From Paenibacillus massiliensis subsp. panacisoli DSM 21345 (GTDB taxonomy: Bacteria > Bacillota > Bacilli > Paenibacillales > Paenibacillaceae), in NCBI RefSeq assembly GCF_000426545.1, contig NZ_AUFO01000017.1, positions 1-64,000 on the forward strand: 64,000 bases of DNA. The letters are read 5' to 3'. Shown here one piece after another: positions 20,281-31,265 of this stretch. The position numbers and the translations under genes are program-made. How positions within the stretch are numbered: the first letter of the stretch is position 1; every line of letters starts with the position of its first letter. Under the pieces are notes generated by a model. That model saw nothing but the letters and a program-made list of their open reading frames with translations, had not been told where the DNA came from and made no database searches.

Positions 20281-20912
20281 TGAAGTCCTTTCGTATAGCT
20301 GTATTTGCCTCTGGAGAAGGTACGAACTTTCAGGCTCTGGCAAATGCTGTTCGAACAGGAGCTTTGCAAGCGACGATTGAACTGCTAGTCTGTGACAAGC
20401 CTGCGGCCCGTGTCGTACAGCGTGCCGAGGCGGAGGGAATTGCCCGCCACACCTTCATTCCCAAGGAGTATGCCAGCAAAGAAGCCTATGAGCAAGAGAT
20501 CGCCAACATCCTAGACAACAGGGGAGTGGATCTCATTGTGTTGGCAGGCTATATGCGACTGCTCTCTCCGGTGCTTGTGGAGCGTTACGAAGGTCGAATC
20601 ATCAATATCCACCCTTCGCTTTTGCCTGCTTTTCCAGGTAAGGATGCGGTGGGGCAGGCTGTGCGCTACGGTGTGCGATGGACGGGAGTGACGGTGCATT
20701 TCGTGGATGGCGGTATGGATACAGGGCCGATCATTGCTCAGGAGCCTGTAATAGTACATCCAGATGATACGGTCGAATCCCTTGCTGAATCTATCCATGC
20801 GGCTGAGGTGAAGCTATATCCTCTGGTTGTATCCTGGTTTGCCCAGGGACTGGTGCAATTGGATGGACGCAAAGTAACGGTTGCCAGAGCGCATGAGGCA
20901 GCGGATAAATAG
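20280..20912 (+). CDS. purN: GAR transformylase PurN
   Basis: 210-residue folate-dependent enzyme that formylates glycinamide ribonucleotide. IAVFASGEGTNFQAL at the start, INIHPSLLPAFPG (catalytic Asn-His) and HFVDGGMDTGPII are typical family segments. It starts on the purM stop codon. Next gene purH follows after a 130-base gap. Confidence 0.96.
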   Translation: MKSFRIAVFASGEGTNFQALANAVRTGALQATIELLVCDKPAARVVQRAEAEGIARHTFIPKEYASKEAYEQEIANILDNRGVDLIVLAGYMRLLSPVLVERYEGRIINIHPSLLPAFPGKDAVGQAVRYGVRWTGVTVHFVDGGMDTGPIIAQEPVIVHPDDTVESLAESIHAAEVKLYPLVVSWFAQGLVQLDGRKVTVARAHEAADK

Positions 20913-21042
20913 TCCTTATTAGAATGAAACAAAATGCTCGTCGAATGATGAGACGCAGGAAATGATATTTCTCGGGAAATAAACGAACAGCCTTTCGTCA
21001 GGAAGTGCTAAGTTGCGAATTAGCAAAAGGAGGAAGCGAAGC

Positions 21043-22590
21043 GTGGCTATTAAAAGAGCATTGGTCAGTGTATCGGATAAACGCGGAATCGTTGAGTTCT
21101 GCCGTGAATTGTCCAACTTGGGCGTAGAAATCATCTCAACAGGGGGAACCAGTAGCCTGCTAGCGAAGGAAGGAATCCCGGTCATCGGTATTTCGGATGT
21201 AACTGGCTTCCCGGAGATTATGGACGGACGGGTTAAGACACTACACCCCGCTGTTCATAGCGGCCTGTTGGCAGTACGTGACAATGAGGAGCATCAGCGT
21301 CAGATGAGTGACCTGGGTCTTGACTATATTGATCTCGTGGTTGTGAACCTTTATCCGTTCGCTGAGACGATCGCCAAGCCAGACGTGACCTATGAGGACG
21401 CTATCGAGAATATCGACATCGGTGGGCCTACCATGCTGCGTTCAGCTGCCAAAAATCATGCATTCGTCACGGTTGTTGTCGACGCAGATGATTACAGCCA
21501 AGTGTTGGACGAGATTCGTGGCGGTGGAGACACCGAATTGAATACACGTAAGCGCCTTGCGGCCAAGGTGTTCCGTCATACCGCATCATATGATGCTCTA
21601 ATCTCTGACTATCTCTCCAACGTAACGGGTGACCCACTGCCCGAACGCTATACTGTGACCTATGAGAAAATTCAGGATCTGCGTTATGGCGAAAATCCAC
21701 ATCAGCAAGCAGCCTTTTACAGAGAGCCGCTTGCGGCGAACGGCACACTGACGACAGCCAAGCAGCTGCACGGCAAGGAGCTGTCCTACAACAACATCAA
21801 TGATGCGAATGCTGCGCTGCAGATCGTGAAGGAATTCAGCGAGCCTGCTGTGGTTGCCGTTAAGCATATGAATCCATGTGGCGTGGGTATTGGTAGCAGT
21901 ATCTTTGAAGCCTACAGCAAGGCTTATGCAGCTGATCCGACCTCGATCTTTGGCGGCATCGTAGCGGCGAATCGGATTATAGACAGCGATACAGCGAAGA
22001 GATTGTCGGAGATTTTCCTGGAAATTGTGTTAGCCCCAGGCTTTACACAGGAAGCGCTTGATATTTTGACACAAAAGAAGAATATCCGTCTGCTCGACAT
22101 GGGCGAGCTGTCCAGCGAGAGTAGCCAAGAAAGTCGCTATGTTGTGACCTCGATCGAAGGCGGTATGGTCGTACAGCAAAGTGATGTGCATGCGCTAGAT
22201 CCAGCTGCTCTTCAGATCGTAACAGAGCGTGCTCCTTCCGAGGAAGAGTTGAAGCAGCTTCTGTTCGGGTGGAAGGTCGTTAAGCATGTGAAATCCAACG
22301 CCATCGTACTGGCAGCAGATAATATGACTGTAGGTGTCGGAGCTGGGCAGATGAATCGTGTAGGTGCAGCCAAGATCGCGATTGAGCAAGCGGGTGACAA
22401 AGCGAAGGGCGCCGTATTGGCTTCGGATGCTTTCTTCCCGATGGGAGACACGCTCGAAATGGCAGCAAAAGCCGGAATCACGGCGGTCATTCAGCCAGGT
22501 GGCTCAATCAAGGATGAGGAGTCCATCAAGGTAGCTAATGAATACGGAATTGCCATGGTATTTACAGGCGTCCGTCATTTCAAGCACTAG
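21043..22590 (+). CDS. purH: Bifunctional AICAR transformylase/IMP cyclohydrolase
   Basis: 515-residue enzyme catalysing the last two steps to IMP. The N-terminal cyclohydrolase domain shows [27 protein letters not shown] and [14 protein letters not shown]; the C-terminal transformylase domain carries [24 protein letters not shown] and DAFFPMGDT. The GTG at 21043 is preferred because AAAGGAGG precedes it and the upstream in-frame extension (KRRKRS...) is not conserved-looking. Confidence 0.96.
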   Translation: MAIKRALVSVSDKRGIVEFCRELSNLGVEIISTGGTSSLLAKEGIPVIGISDVTGFPEIMDGRVKTLHPAVHSGLLAVRDNEEHQRQMSDLGLDYIDLVVVNLYPFAETIAKPDVTYEDAIENIDIGGPTMLRSAAKNHAFVTVVVDADDYSQVLDEIRGGGDTELNTRKRLAAKVFRHTASYDALISDYLSNVTGDPLPERYTVTYEKIQDLRYGENPHQQAAFYREPLAANGTLTTAKQLHGKELSYNNINDANAALQIVKEFSEPAVVAVKHMNPCGVGIGSSIFEAYSKAYAADPTSIFGGIVAANRIIDSDTAKRLSEIFLEIVLAPGFTQEALDILTQKKNIRLLDMGELSSESSQESRYVVTSIEGGMVVQQSDVHALDPAALQIVTERAPSEEELKQLLFGWKVVKHVKSNAIVLAADNMTVGVGAGQMNRVGAAKIAIEQAGDKAKGAVLASDAFFPMGDTLEMAAKAGITAVIQPGGSIKDEESIKVANEYGIAMVFTGVRHFKH

Positions 22591-22614
22591 GATAACCAGG
22601 AGGTCTAGCAGAGC

Positions 22615-23883
22615 ATGGATATACTCGTTATTGGCGGTGGTGGACGGGAGCATGCCATAGTGTGGTCGCTCAGCCAAAGTCCGCAGGTCGGAAAAATCTA
22701 CTGTGCACCGGGCAATGCAGGTATTGCACAGCTGGCGGAATGTGAACCAATCGGTGTATTTGAATTTGAGCGTCTGGCAGCCTATGCCCTGGAGAAGCAA
22801 GTGGGACTGGTTGTAGTTGGACCGGATGATCCGCTCGCAGCAGGGATTGTCGACGTCTTCGAGGCCCACAACATTCCGGTGTTCGGCCCGAGAAAGAATG
22901 CCGCTGAAATTGAGGGTAGCAAGGCCTTCATGAAGGATCTGCTGCATAAGTACAATATTCCGACGGCTGCTTATCGCAAGTTCCATCAGTATGAAGAGGC
23001 GCTCGCGTATTTGCGCGAGCAGTCAGTACCAGTAGTCATCAAGGCTGATGGTCTGGCAGCTGGTAAAGGGGTCGTCGTCGCTCAGACGCTGGAGGAAGCC
23101 GAGAAGGCGCTCAGCGATATGATGGTAGGTAAGGTATTCGGCAGCTCTGGTGACCAGGTGGTAATCGAGGAGTTCCTGGCAGGCCAGGAGATGTCGATTC
23201 TGGCCTTCGTGGACGGGGAGACCGTACGCCCGATGGTCGCTGCCCAGGATCACAAGCCGGCCTATGATGGTGATAAGGGTCCAAATACAGGCGGAATGGG
23301 AACCTATTCTCCGCTACCGCATATTGCCGACAGTATTATCGAAGAGGCGATTGAGACGATCATCAAGCCGACAGCAAAGGCTATGGTGGCTGAAGGAAGA
23401 CCGTTCCGCGGTGTGCTCTTTGCGGGACTGATGATCTCGCCTGACGGGAAGCCGAAGACGATTGAGTTCAATGCACGCTTTGGAGATCCGGAGACACAGG
23501 TGGTGTTGCCGCGCCTGAAGTCAGATCTACTGGACATTTTCCTGGCTGCGGTGAACGGTACGTTGGATACGGTGGATATTCAGTGGAAGGATGAGGCTGC
23601 CGTCTGTGTTGTGCTGGCTTCCGGTGGCTACCCGGCCTCCTATCCAAAAGGAATTGCGATTCATGGTCTGGATCAGGTGGAGGATGGCATCGTATTCCAT
23701 GCGGGGACAGCGGTCAACGAGCAAGGCGAGTGGATCACGAATGGTGGGCGCGTACTCGGTGTCGTCGGCCTGGGAGCAGATATTGCTGCCGCACGTGCCA
23801 AGGCCTATGAGCAGGCTGAGCGCATTACCTTCGAAGGTAAGCATCAGCGTACGGATATTGCGCTCAAAGCATTGCAATCATGA
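22615..23883 (+). CDS. purD: GAR synthetase
   Basis: 422-residue ATP-grasp ligase joining phosphoribosylamine and glycine. Landmarks are VIGGGGREHAIVWSL at the N-terminus, KADGLAAGKGVVVA in the grasp domain and EFNARFGDPETQV in the metal/nucleotide site. It is preceded by AGGAGG and is the last gene of the pur operon, closed by the terminator at 23972. Confidence 0.97.
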   Translation: MDILVIGGGGREHAIVWSLSQSPQVGKIYCAPGNAGIAQLAECEPIGVFEFERLAAYALEKQVGLVVVGPDDPLAAGIVDVFEAHNIPVFGPRKNAAEIEGSKAFMKDLLHKYNIPTAAYRKFHQYEEALAYLREQSVPVVIKADGLAAGKGVVVAQTLEEAEKALSDMMVGKVFGSSGDQVVIEEFLAGQEMSILAFVDGETVRPMVAAQDHKPAYDGDKGPNTGGMGTYSPLPHIADSIIEEAIETIIKPTAKAMVAEGRPFRGVLFAGLMISPDGKPKTIEFNARFGDPETQVVLPRLKSDLLDIFLAAVNGTLDTVDIQWKDEAAVCVVLASGGYPASYPKGIAIHGLDQVEDGIVFHAGTAVNEQGEWITNGGRVLGVVGLGADIAAARAKAYEQAERITFEGKHQRTDIALKALQS

Positions 23884-23971
23884 GATGTTTCCAAGCAAGT
23901 TAAGATACACAAAGCTCTTTTTATATAGAAATGCTTACTAATATATAGAAATTTGCTGAGCGAAAATGTCT

Positions 23972-24016
23972 AAAGGATTTCCCCGGGTCAATGACCTAGG
24001 GAGATCCTTTTTTTTA
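23972..24016 (+). terminator. pur operon terminator
   Basis: AAAGGATTTCCC pairs with GGGAGATCCTTT around GGTCAATGACC, followed by at least eight T residues. A strong intrinsic terminator separating pur from nif. Confidence 0.92.
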
Positions 24017-24145
24017 TAAGCATGAACTAATTGAGAAAATGAAATGTAACCGCACACATGTTAAATTGATGATATTTTATATGACGCAATCTATGGCACA
24101 AATGTGAAAACAGGACAAATAGTAAGGAATTGAACCAAAAGTGAA

Positions 24146-24174
24146 TTGACCAGAATGAGAGGTCTCTCTAAGAT
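24146..24174 (+). promoter_or_regulatory. Promoter of the nif cluster
   Basis: TTGACC (24146-24151) and TAAGAT (24169-24174) are separated by exactly 17 bases. This matches the sigma-A-type nif promoter known from Paenibacillus, not the sigma-54 type of Proteobacteria. TGTNA half-sites like those of GlnR occur upstream (24045, 24059, 24103) and at the -10 edge (24174), but none forms a strict TGTNA-N7-TNACA palindrome. Confidence 0.75.
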
Positions 24175-24242
24175 GTAAGTATATTCCAGACATTGTAGTG
24201 CAGATACGAGTCAGAAAATATGACATGGATAGGGGGGAGGGA

Positions 24243-25721
24243 ATGTCTCTTCATGAATTCACCGATAGCTGTACCACGGGCTCGCCTACGTTAGCGGAGA
24301 TGCTCATGCGTCATCCTTGCTACAACGAAGATGCACACCGATATTTTGCCCGTATGCATTTGCCGGTAGCGCCAGCGTGCAACATTCAATGTCATTACTG
24401 CAATCGTAAATTCGATTGTGTCAACGAGAGCAGGCCCGGGGTAGTCAGCGAGCTGCTGACTCCGGAGTTAGCAGCCCGCAAGACCATCGGAGTAGCTGCC
24501 CAGTTGATGCAATTATCTGTCGTTGGGATTGCGGGTCCTGGTGATCCACTGGCTAATCCAAAGGCTACATTCGAAACGTTCCGTCAGGTACGGGATTCGG
24601 TCAAGGATGTGATCTTCTGTCTTAGCACGAACGGTCTGACGCTGATACGGCACGTGGAAGAGATCGTCAACCTCGGCATCTCTCATGTGACTATCACCAT
24701 TAATGCCGTAGATCCATGCATTGGGAGTCAGATTTATGGCTGGGTCTATGATGAAGGCGTTCGCTACGAAGGTGAGGAAGGGGCTGCATTGCTGATTCAA
24801 CGCCAGTTGGAAGGCTTGGGCATGCTAGCATCCCGAGGGGTCTTGGTCAAGGTGAACTCGGTGTTGATTCCTGATGTGAACGATGTTCATCTGCCAGAGG
24901 TTGCAAGAGTAGTGAAGGAGTATGGCGCCGCGATTCATAACATCATGCCGTTGATCATTGCCCCTGGCAGTCGCTATGAGCAGGATGGAAGGAAAGCGCC
25001 GAGGCCACAGGTCGTTCGCCAGGTGCAGGAGCAATGTGCGGGGGCCGGGGCTGTCATCATGCGGCACTGCCGCCAGTGCAGAGCGGATGCCATCGGGCTG
25101 CTGGGAGAGGACCGCAATGCGGATTTTACATGGGAGAAGCTGGAGGAAGGACCCGCTCTGGATGAACAGGCGAGGATCAGGCTGCACAGGGAGTTGGATG
25201 AGAGGGTGAGGGTCCGAATGGAGCGGAAGGAAGCAAGGAATCAAGGAAACGCAACACAAACAGGCGTAGGCTGCAGCTGTCCGTCCAATGGAAGCGGCCC
25301 GGGTACTGAATTTGCTTCAAGCCCGGTCCTGGTGGCAGTGGCCTCGCGCGGTCATGGGAAGGTGAATCAGCATTTTGGACGTGCGAAGGAATTCATGATT
25401 TATGAAAGTGATGGCACGGTCGTTCAATTCGTCGGTATTCGTAAGGTCCAGTCCTATTGTCATGGGACAGCCGATTGTAACGGCGACAAGGCCGAGACAA
25501 TGAAGGAAATCATCCAGATCGTACAGGATTGCGCGTTGCTGCTATCGTCCGGCATCGGTGATGCACCTAAGGAGGTACTGCAGGAGCATGGTGTGCTTCC
25601 CATCGTGTGCGGAGGAGAGATCGAGGCGTCGGTTCTGGAACAGGTTAAATTCCTGCGATATATGTTCCCTATGCGGGCCGTCAAGCAGGGGAAGAGTCAC
25701 AGGGCACAGACAACCAATTGA
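24243..25721 (+). CDS. nifB: NifB, FeMo-cofactor precursor radical SAM enzyme
   Basis: 492-residue enzyme that forms NifB-co, the iron-sulfur-carbide core of FeMo-co. The radical SAM CxxxCxxC motif is in PACNIQCHYCNRKFDC near residues 55-65. The C-terminal ~110 residues (VLVAVASRGHGKVNQHFGRA...) are a NifX-like domain, giving the two-domain NifB. The ATG at 24243 follows a run AGGGGGGAGGGA; earlier in-frame GTG (24198) and ATG (24225) lack a better site and seem less likely. First gene of the cluster and directly downstream of the nif promoter. Confidence 0.95.
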   Translation: MSLHEFTDSCTTGSPTLAEMLMRHPCYNEDAHRYFARMHLPVAPACNIQCHYCNRKFDCVNESRPGVVSELLTPELAARKTIGVAAQLMQLSVVGIAGPGDPLANPKATFETFRQVRDSVKDVIFCLSTNGLTLIRHVEEIVNLGISHVTITINAVDPCIGSQIYGWVYDEGVRYEGEEGAALLIQRQLEGLGMLASRGVLVKVNSVLIPDVNDVHLPEVARVVKEYGAAIHNIMPLIIAPGSRYEQDGRKAPRPQVVRQVQEQCAGAGAVIMRHCRQCRADAIGLLGEDRNADFTWEKLEEGPALDEQARIRLHRELDERVRVRMERKEARNQGNATQTGVGCSCPSNGSGPGTEFASSPVLVAVASRGHGKVNQHFGRAKEFMIYESDGTVVQFVGIRKVQSYCHGTADCNGDKAETMKEIIQIVQDCALLLSSGIGDAPKEVLQEHGVLPIVCGGEIEASVLEQVKFLRYMFPMRAVKQGKSHRAQTTN

Positions 25722-25737
25722 AAATTGTGGAGGCTGA

Positions 25738-26610
<873 letters not shown>

Positions 26611-26713
26611 GAGCGGAAGTTAGCATTTGCTGATCCGTCCAAAACGATTGTTCTATTGGTCTGATCGACTCGAATGAGACGTGTATATCTGTGCAGGAGG
26701 GGAGGGATAGGTC

Positions 26714-28171
26714 GTGAGCCGTGTGGTAGATAAAGGCAAGCAGATCGTGGAGGACATTCTGGAGGTATATCCCAAGAAAGCGAAGAAGGACCGTGTAAAG
26801 CACTTTGAGGTGGTGGATGAGGATCAGGCCAGCGCCAGCAGCTGCAGTACCTGTTCGATAAAATCCAACCTGAAATCACGTCCCGGCGTTATGACAGCTC
26901 GCGGCTGTGCCTATGCAGGCTCGAAGGGTGTCGTCTGGGGGCCTATTAAGGATATGGTGCACATCAGCCATGGACCCATCGGCTGCGGGCAGTATAGCTG
27001 GGGAACACGACGCAACTATGCGAATGGGATACTTGGCATTAACAATTTTACAGCGATGCAGATTACCAGTGATTTTCAGGAAAAGGACATTGTTTTTGGC
27101 GGGGATAAGAAGCTGGAGGTCATCTGTCGAGAGATTAAGGAAATGTTCCCCCTTGCCAAGGGGATCAGCGTACAGTCGGAATGTCCGGTAGGGCTGATCG
27201 GTGATGATATCGGTGCTGTCGCTAAAAAGATGACCCAGGAGCTGGGAATACCCGTAATTCCCGTACGCTGCGAAGGCTTCCGTGGTGTCAGTCAATCATT
27301 GGGCCATCATATCGCGAATGATGCGATTCGTGATTTCCTGATGGGACGGATGGAGCTGGAGGAGTGCGGGCCGTACGACGTGTCGATTATCGGGGATTAC
27401 AACATTGGGGGAGACGCATGGGCTTCGCGAATATTGCTGGAGGAAATGGGGCTGCGCGTCATCACTCAGTGGTCTGGTGATGGCACAATTAATGAGCTCG
27501 GCATCGCTCACAAATCCAAGCTGAATCTCATTCACTGCCATCGCTCTATGAACTATATGTGTACGACAATGGAGGAGGAATATGGCATTCCGTGGATGGA
27601 ATACAACTTCTTTGGTCCAACGAAGACGGTCGAGAGTCTGCGCGCGATTGCGGCCAGGTTCGATGAGACGATCCAGGCCAACTGCGAAGAGGTGATTGCC
27701 CGCTATATGGTGGAGATGGAGGCAGTCATTCGTAAATATCGTCCACGTCTGGAGGGAAAGAAGGTCATGCTCATGATCGGCGGTCTGCGGGCCCGGCATA
27801 CCATCGGTGCCTACGAGGATCTTGGTATGGAGATTGTGGCGACAGGCTATGAATTTGCCCATAAGGATGATTATGAGAAGACCTTCCCGGACTTGAAGGA
27901 GGGAACGATTCTGTACGACGATCCTACCGCCTATGAGCTGGAGGAACTGGCTCAGCGTCTGAACATTGATTTGATGGGAGCGGGCGTCAAGGAGAAGTAT
28001 GTGTATCACAAAATGGGGATTCCTTTCCGCCAAATGCACTCGTGGGATTATAGCGGTCCTTATCACGGCTTTGATGGCTTCAAAATCTTCGCCAGAGACA
28101 TGGATATGACTGTGAATAGCCCGGTATGGAGCCTGCTGCCCTGCCGCGAGAAGGTGGAGGTGTCGGTATGA
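26714..28171 (+). CDS. nifD: Nitrogenase MoFe protein alpha subunit NifD
   Basis: 485-residue alpha subunit. P-cluster cysteines are in [18 protein letters not shown] and [12 protein letters not shown]; the FeMo-co Cys ligand lies in [12 protein letters not shown] and the His ligand in [13 protein letters not shown] near the C-terminus. The GTG start follows AGGAGGGGAGGG. The final codons overlap the nifK start in ATGA. Confidence 0.97.
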   Translation: MSRVVDKGKQIVEDILEVYPKKAKKDRVKHFEVVDEDQASASSCSTCSIKSNLKSRPGVMTARGCAYAGSKGVVWGPIKDMVHISHGPIGCGQYSWGTRRNYANGILGINNFTAMQITSDFQEKDIVFGGDKKLEVICREIKEMFPLAKGISVQSECPVGLIGDDIGAVAKKMTQELGIPVIPVRCEGFRGVSQSLGHHIANDAIRDFLMGRMELEECGPYDVSIIGDYNIGGDAWASRILLEEMGLRVITQWSGDGTINELGIAHKSKLNLIHCHRSMNYMCTTMEEEYGIPWMEYNFFGPTKTVESLRAIAARFDETIQANCEEVIARYMVEMEAVIRKYRPRLEGKKVMLMIGGLRARHTIGAYEDLGMEIVATGYEFAHKDDYEKTFPDLKEGTILYDDPTAYELEELAQRLNIDLMGAGVKEKYVYHKMGIPFRQMHSWDYSGPYHGFDGFKIFARDMDMTVNSPVWSLLPCREKVEVSV

Positions 28172-29697
28172 GTGAACGTCTCCACATTCCGGATCACAAC
28201 AAACTGTTCCAGGAGGATAAATACGTTCGTCAGCGTGAGCATAAGCGAGAATTCGAGGCCCCTTGCTCGGAGCAGGAGGTCCAGGAGACGCTGGACTACA
28301 GCCGCTCCAAGGAGTATAAGGATAAGAATTTTGCACGCTCCGCAGTAGTCGTGAATCCCGCGAAAGCCTGCCAGCCGCTCGGTGCAATCATGGCCGCGCT
28401 CGGCTTCGAGAAGACCCTTCCATTCATCCACGGCTCGCAAGGCTGTACTGCATATTTTCGCAGCCACCTCTCCCGGCACTTCAAGGAGCCTGTCCCCGCC
28501 GTATCTACCTCGATGACTGAGGATGCAGCCGTATTCGGCGGAATGAGCAACCTGATCGACGGAGTAGAGAACAGTATCGCGCTTTATAAGCCGAAAATGA
28601 TTGCGGTCTGCACCACCTGTATGGCAGAGGTCATCGGGGATGACCTCTCCGCCTTTCTCGGCAATGCCCGTCAGGCGGGAGCACTGCCTGAGGATATGCC
28701 GGTACCTTTTGCCAATACTCCTAGCTTCTCCGGCTCTCATATTACAGGCTATGATGCCATGCTTCGCTCTGTACTGGAGACGTTGTTCAATCAGTCCACC
28801 GAGGTGGCACAGCCAGGGACATCGGGCAAAGTGAACGTGCTGCTTGGCTTTGACAGCTATACTGGCAATTTTGCAGAGATCAAGAGAATTTTGGCCTTAT
28901 TCGGGGCCGATTACACCATTTTGGGAGATCATAGCAGTAATTTTGATTCCGGCGCGACCGGAGACTATACCTACTACTATGGGGGGACGCCATTGGCAGA
29001 GGTGCCAAAGTCCGCGAATGCCCTAGGTACGCTGGCACTGCAGAAATTCTCTCTCCGCAAGTCATTAAGCTACATGAAGAATACGTGGGGACAACAGATC
29101 GTCGCCATGTCTACTCCACTGGGGATTGTGGCTACCGATGATTTGCTGGATGAGATTAGCCGCTTGACCGGGCAGGCGGTGCCGGAGGCGTTGATCCAGG
29201 AGAGAGCCAGGATCGTGGATGCCATGACGGATTCGCATGCATATCTGCATGGGAAAAGGCTTGCGCTCGTCGGTGATCCGGATCTGCTTCTGGGCTTGAT
29301 TACGTTCTGTCTGGAGCTGGGGATGGAGCCGGTGCATATCATCTGCTCCAATGGTGATGCCAAATTCAAGAAGGAGGCGGAGCAACTACTGCAAGTAAGT
29401 CCATACGGCTCCGAGGCTACGGTGCATGCCGGTCAGGATTTGTGGCATCTACGTTCGTTGCTGTTCGACGATCCGGTCGATCTGGCCATGGGCAGCTCAC
29501 ATGTCAAATATGCAGCGAAGGAAGCGGGGATACCGCTAATACGAGTGGGCTTCCCGATCTTCGACAGGCATCACATGCATCGTTATCCGATCATCGGCTA
29601 CCAGGGAGCGCTGAACCTTCTGACACTGATGGTGAATACGATCCTGCAAGTCATGGAGGACGAGGCTCCAGACCATAGTTTTGATCTTGTGCGATAG
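28168..29697 (+). CDS. nifK: Nitrogenase MoFe protein beta subunit NifK
   Basis: 509-residue beta subunit that shares the P-cluster with NifD. Its cysteines are in [24 protein letters not shown] and [12 protein letters not shown]. The segment [16 protein letters not shown] is characteristic. The ATG at 28168 overlaps the nifD stop by 4 bases; a longer upstream frame overlaps NifD and is rejected. The gene is followed by a 206-base gap before nifE. Confidence 0.97.
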   Translation: MSERLHIPDHNKLFQEDKYVRQREHKREFEAPCSEQEVQETLDYSRSKEYKDKNFARSAVVVNPAKACQPLGAIMAALGFEKTLPFIHGSQGCTAYFRSHLSRHFKEPVPAVSTSMTEDAAVFGGMSNLIDGVENSIALYKPKMIAVCTTCMAEVIGDDLSAFLGNARQAGALPEDMPVPFANTPSFSGSHITGYDAMLRSVLETLFNQSTEVAQPGTSGKVNVLLGFDSYTGNFAEIKRILALFGADYTILGDHSSNFDSGATGDYTYYYGGTPLAEVPKSANALGTLALQKFSLRKSLSYMKNTWGQQIVAMSTPLGIVATDDLLDEISRLTGQAVPEALIQERARIVDAMTDSHAYLHGKRLALVGDPDLLLGLITFCLELGMEPVHIICSNGDAKFKKEAEQLLQVSPYGSEATVHAGQDLWHLRSLLFDDPVDLAMGSSHVKYAAKEAGIPLIRVGFPIFDRHHMHRYPIIGYQGALNLLTLMVNTILQVMEDEAPDHSFDLVR

Positions 29698-29715
29698 GCC
29701 CCTTGCGTACCGAGT

Positions 29716-29745
29716 GCTCCTGTGCTGAATGAAATATGCAGGAGC
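29716..29745 (+). other. Stem-loop between nifK and nifE
   Basis: GCTCCTG and CAGGAGC form a 7-bp perfect stem with a 16-base loop 19 bases after the nifK stop. It has no T-run, so it is more likely an RNA-processing or stabilising element than a terminator. It lies in the largest spacer within the structural-gene half of the cluster. Confidence 0.45.
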
Positions 29746-29903
29746 TGGTAGTGATGCCAGCGGATCAGTGGAGGATGAATATATAGGAATGCATTTTGCA
29801 TAATTCGATTAGTGACGCTATGAAGTGCAATATATTGTGGCTTGAAAAACGCTCGATGGATTGATGCAAAATGCTCATACAAAGAATAAGGAGGGATGTA
29901 CGG

Positions 29904-31265
29904 ATGGAGGTAGCTGCGGCAAATGGTAACCCGAAGGTGTCCTGTGGTACCCAAATACCCAAGGGCACGCCATGTCCCCGGCCGGTACCGGGCGAGGCAG
30001 CAGGGGGATGCAGTTTTGACGGTGCCCAGATCACGCTGCTTCCTATTGCAGATGCGGCTCATCTTGTTCATGGGCCGATAGCATGTCTGGGGAATAGCTG
30101 GGAGAGCAGAGGCAGCCTATCCAGTGGGCCTGAGCTGTCCGCCTATGGATTGGCCACAGATCTCAAGGAGCAGGATATTGTTTTTGGCAGTGAGCGTAAG
30201 CTTCAGGAATCCATCCGTTACATTGTGAGCCGTTTTGCTCCCCCTGTTGTATTCGTATATACCACGTGCGTAACAGCTTTGATTGGAGAGGATATGGACG
30301 CCGTATGTAAGGCTGAGACGGAGCAGCTGGGGATACCTGTCATTCCAGTGAACAGCCCTGGCTTTGTAGGAAGCAAGAATCTTGGCACCCGTCTTGCTGG
30401 CGATATCCTGCTGCAGCATGTCATAGGCAGAGCCGAACCGGAGCAGACAACGCCGCATGATGTCAATCTGATCGGTGAGTATAACATTGCAGGGGAACTG
30501 TGGCATATTGAACAGTTGCTGCAGCAGACAGGCATCCGCATCCTGTCGCGGATTACAGGAGACGGGCGCTTCCGCGAGATCAGTTGGGCTCACCGTGCTA
30601 AGGTTAATATGGTTGTCTGTAGTCGCGCACTGCTGGGGCTGGCCGTACAGATGGAACGAAAGTACGGCATTCCCTACTTTGAAGGCTCCTTCTACGGGGC
30701 GAAGGAGACGAGTTATTCCTTGCGACAGATCGCCTATCTGACTGGAGATCGGGAGGTGGAGTACAAGGTAGATAAGCTGGCAGCGCGTGAGGAGTTGCGG
30801 TTGCAGCGAGAGCTTCAACCATATCGCAGGATTTTGAAGGGCAAGCGTGTGGTGCTTTATACTGGCGGCGTTAAGAGCTGGTCTGTCATTACCGCATTGC
30901 AGGAGCTAGGAATGAAGGTGGTTGGGGTAGGCACCAACAAGAGTACTGTGGAGGATATATCGCGGATTGCCGCGCGTATTGGCGATGATGCTGATTATAT
31001 CCCGGAGGGTGGTGCGCGGCAGATTCTCAAGACGGTACGAAATCGGCAGGCTGATATGGTCATTGCCGGGGGACGTAACATGTATATGGCCCTGAAGGAG
31101 CAGATTCCGTTCGTGGATATTAATCAGGAGCGACACACAGCCTATGCAGGCTATGAAGGCTTGCTGACACTTGCCAGACAGCTGGCTTATAGTCTTGAGC
31201 ATCCGGTATGGAGGCTGGCTGCCAAGCAGGCGCCATGGGAGGAGGAGATTGGTCATGCCGATTAG
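29904..31265 (+). CDS. nifE: FeMo-cofactor scaffold NifE
   Basis: 453-residue paralogue of NifD that with NifN forms the scaffold on which NifB-co is matured. AAGGCSFDGAQITLLPI-type N-terminus, HGPIACLGNSWESRG and TTCVTALIGEDMDAV are NifE-typical. The ATG at 29904 follows AGGAGGGA by 7 bases. The last 11 bases overlap nifN. Confidence 0.95.
   Translation: MEVAAANGNPKVSCGTQIPKGTPCPRPVPGEAAGGCSFDGAQITLLPIADAAHLVHGPIACLGNSWESRGSLSSGPELSAYGLATDLKEQDIVFGSERKLQESIRYIVSRFAPPVVFVYTTCVTALIGEDMDAVCKAETEQLGIPVIPVNSPGFVGSKNLGTRLAGDILLQHVIGRAEPEQTTPHDVNLIGEYNIAGELWHIEQLLQQTGIRILSRITGDGRFREISWAHRAKVNMVVCSRALLGLAVQMERKYGIPYFEGSFYGAKETSYSLRQIAYLTGDREVEYKVDKLAAREELRLQRELQPYRRILKGKRVVLYTGGVKSWSVITALQELGMKVVGVGTNKSTVEDISRIAARIGDDADYIPEGGARQILKTVRNRQADMVIAGGRNMYMALKEQIPFVDINQERHTAYAGYEGLLTLARQLAYSLEHPVWRLAAKQAPWEEEIGHAD

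Noticed and set aside
24094..24109. TGGCAC as a possible sigma-54 -24 element upstream of nifB
   Set aside because: The -12 GC is absent at the required distance, and a clean sigma-A-type pair lies downstream.
27296..28387. Long open frame on the minus strand opposite nifD/nifK (363 residues)
   Set aside because: It is antisense to highly conserved NifD and NifK, has no ribosome binding site and translates to composition without known motifs.
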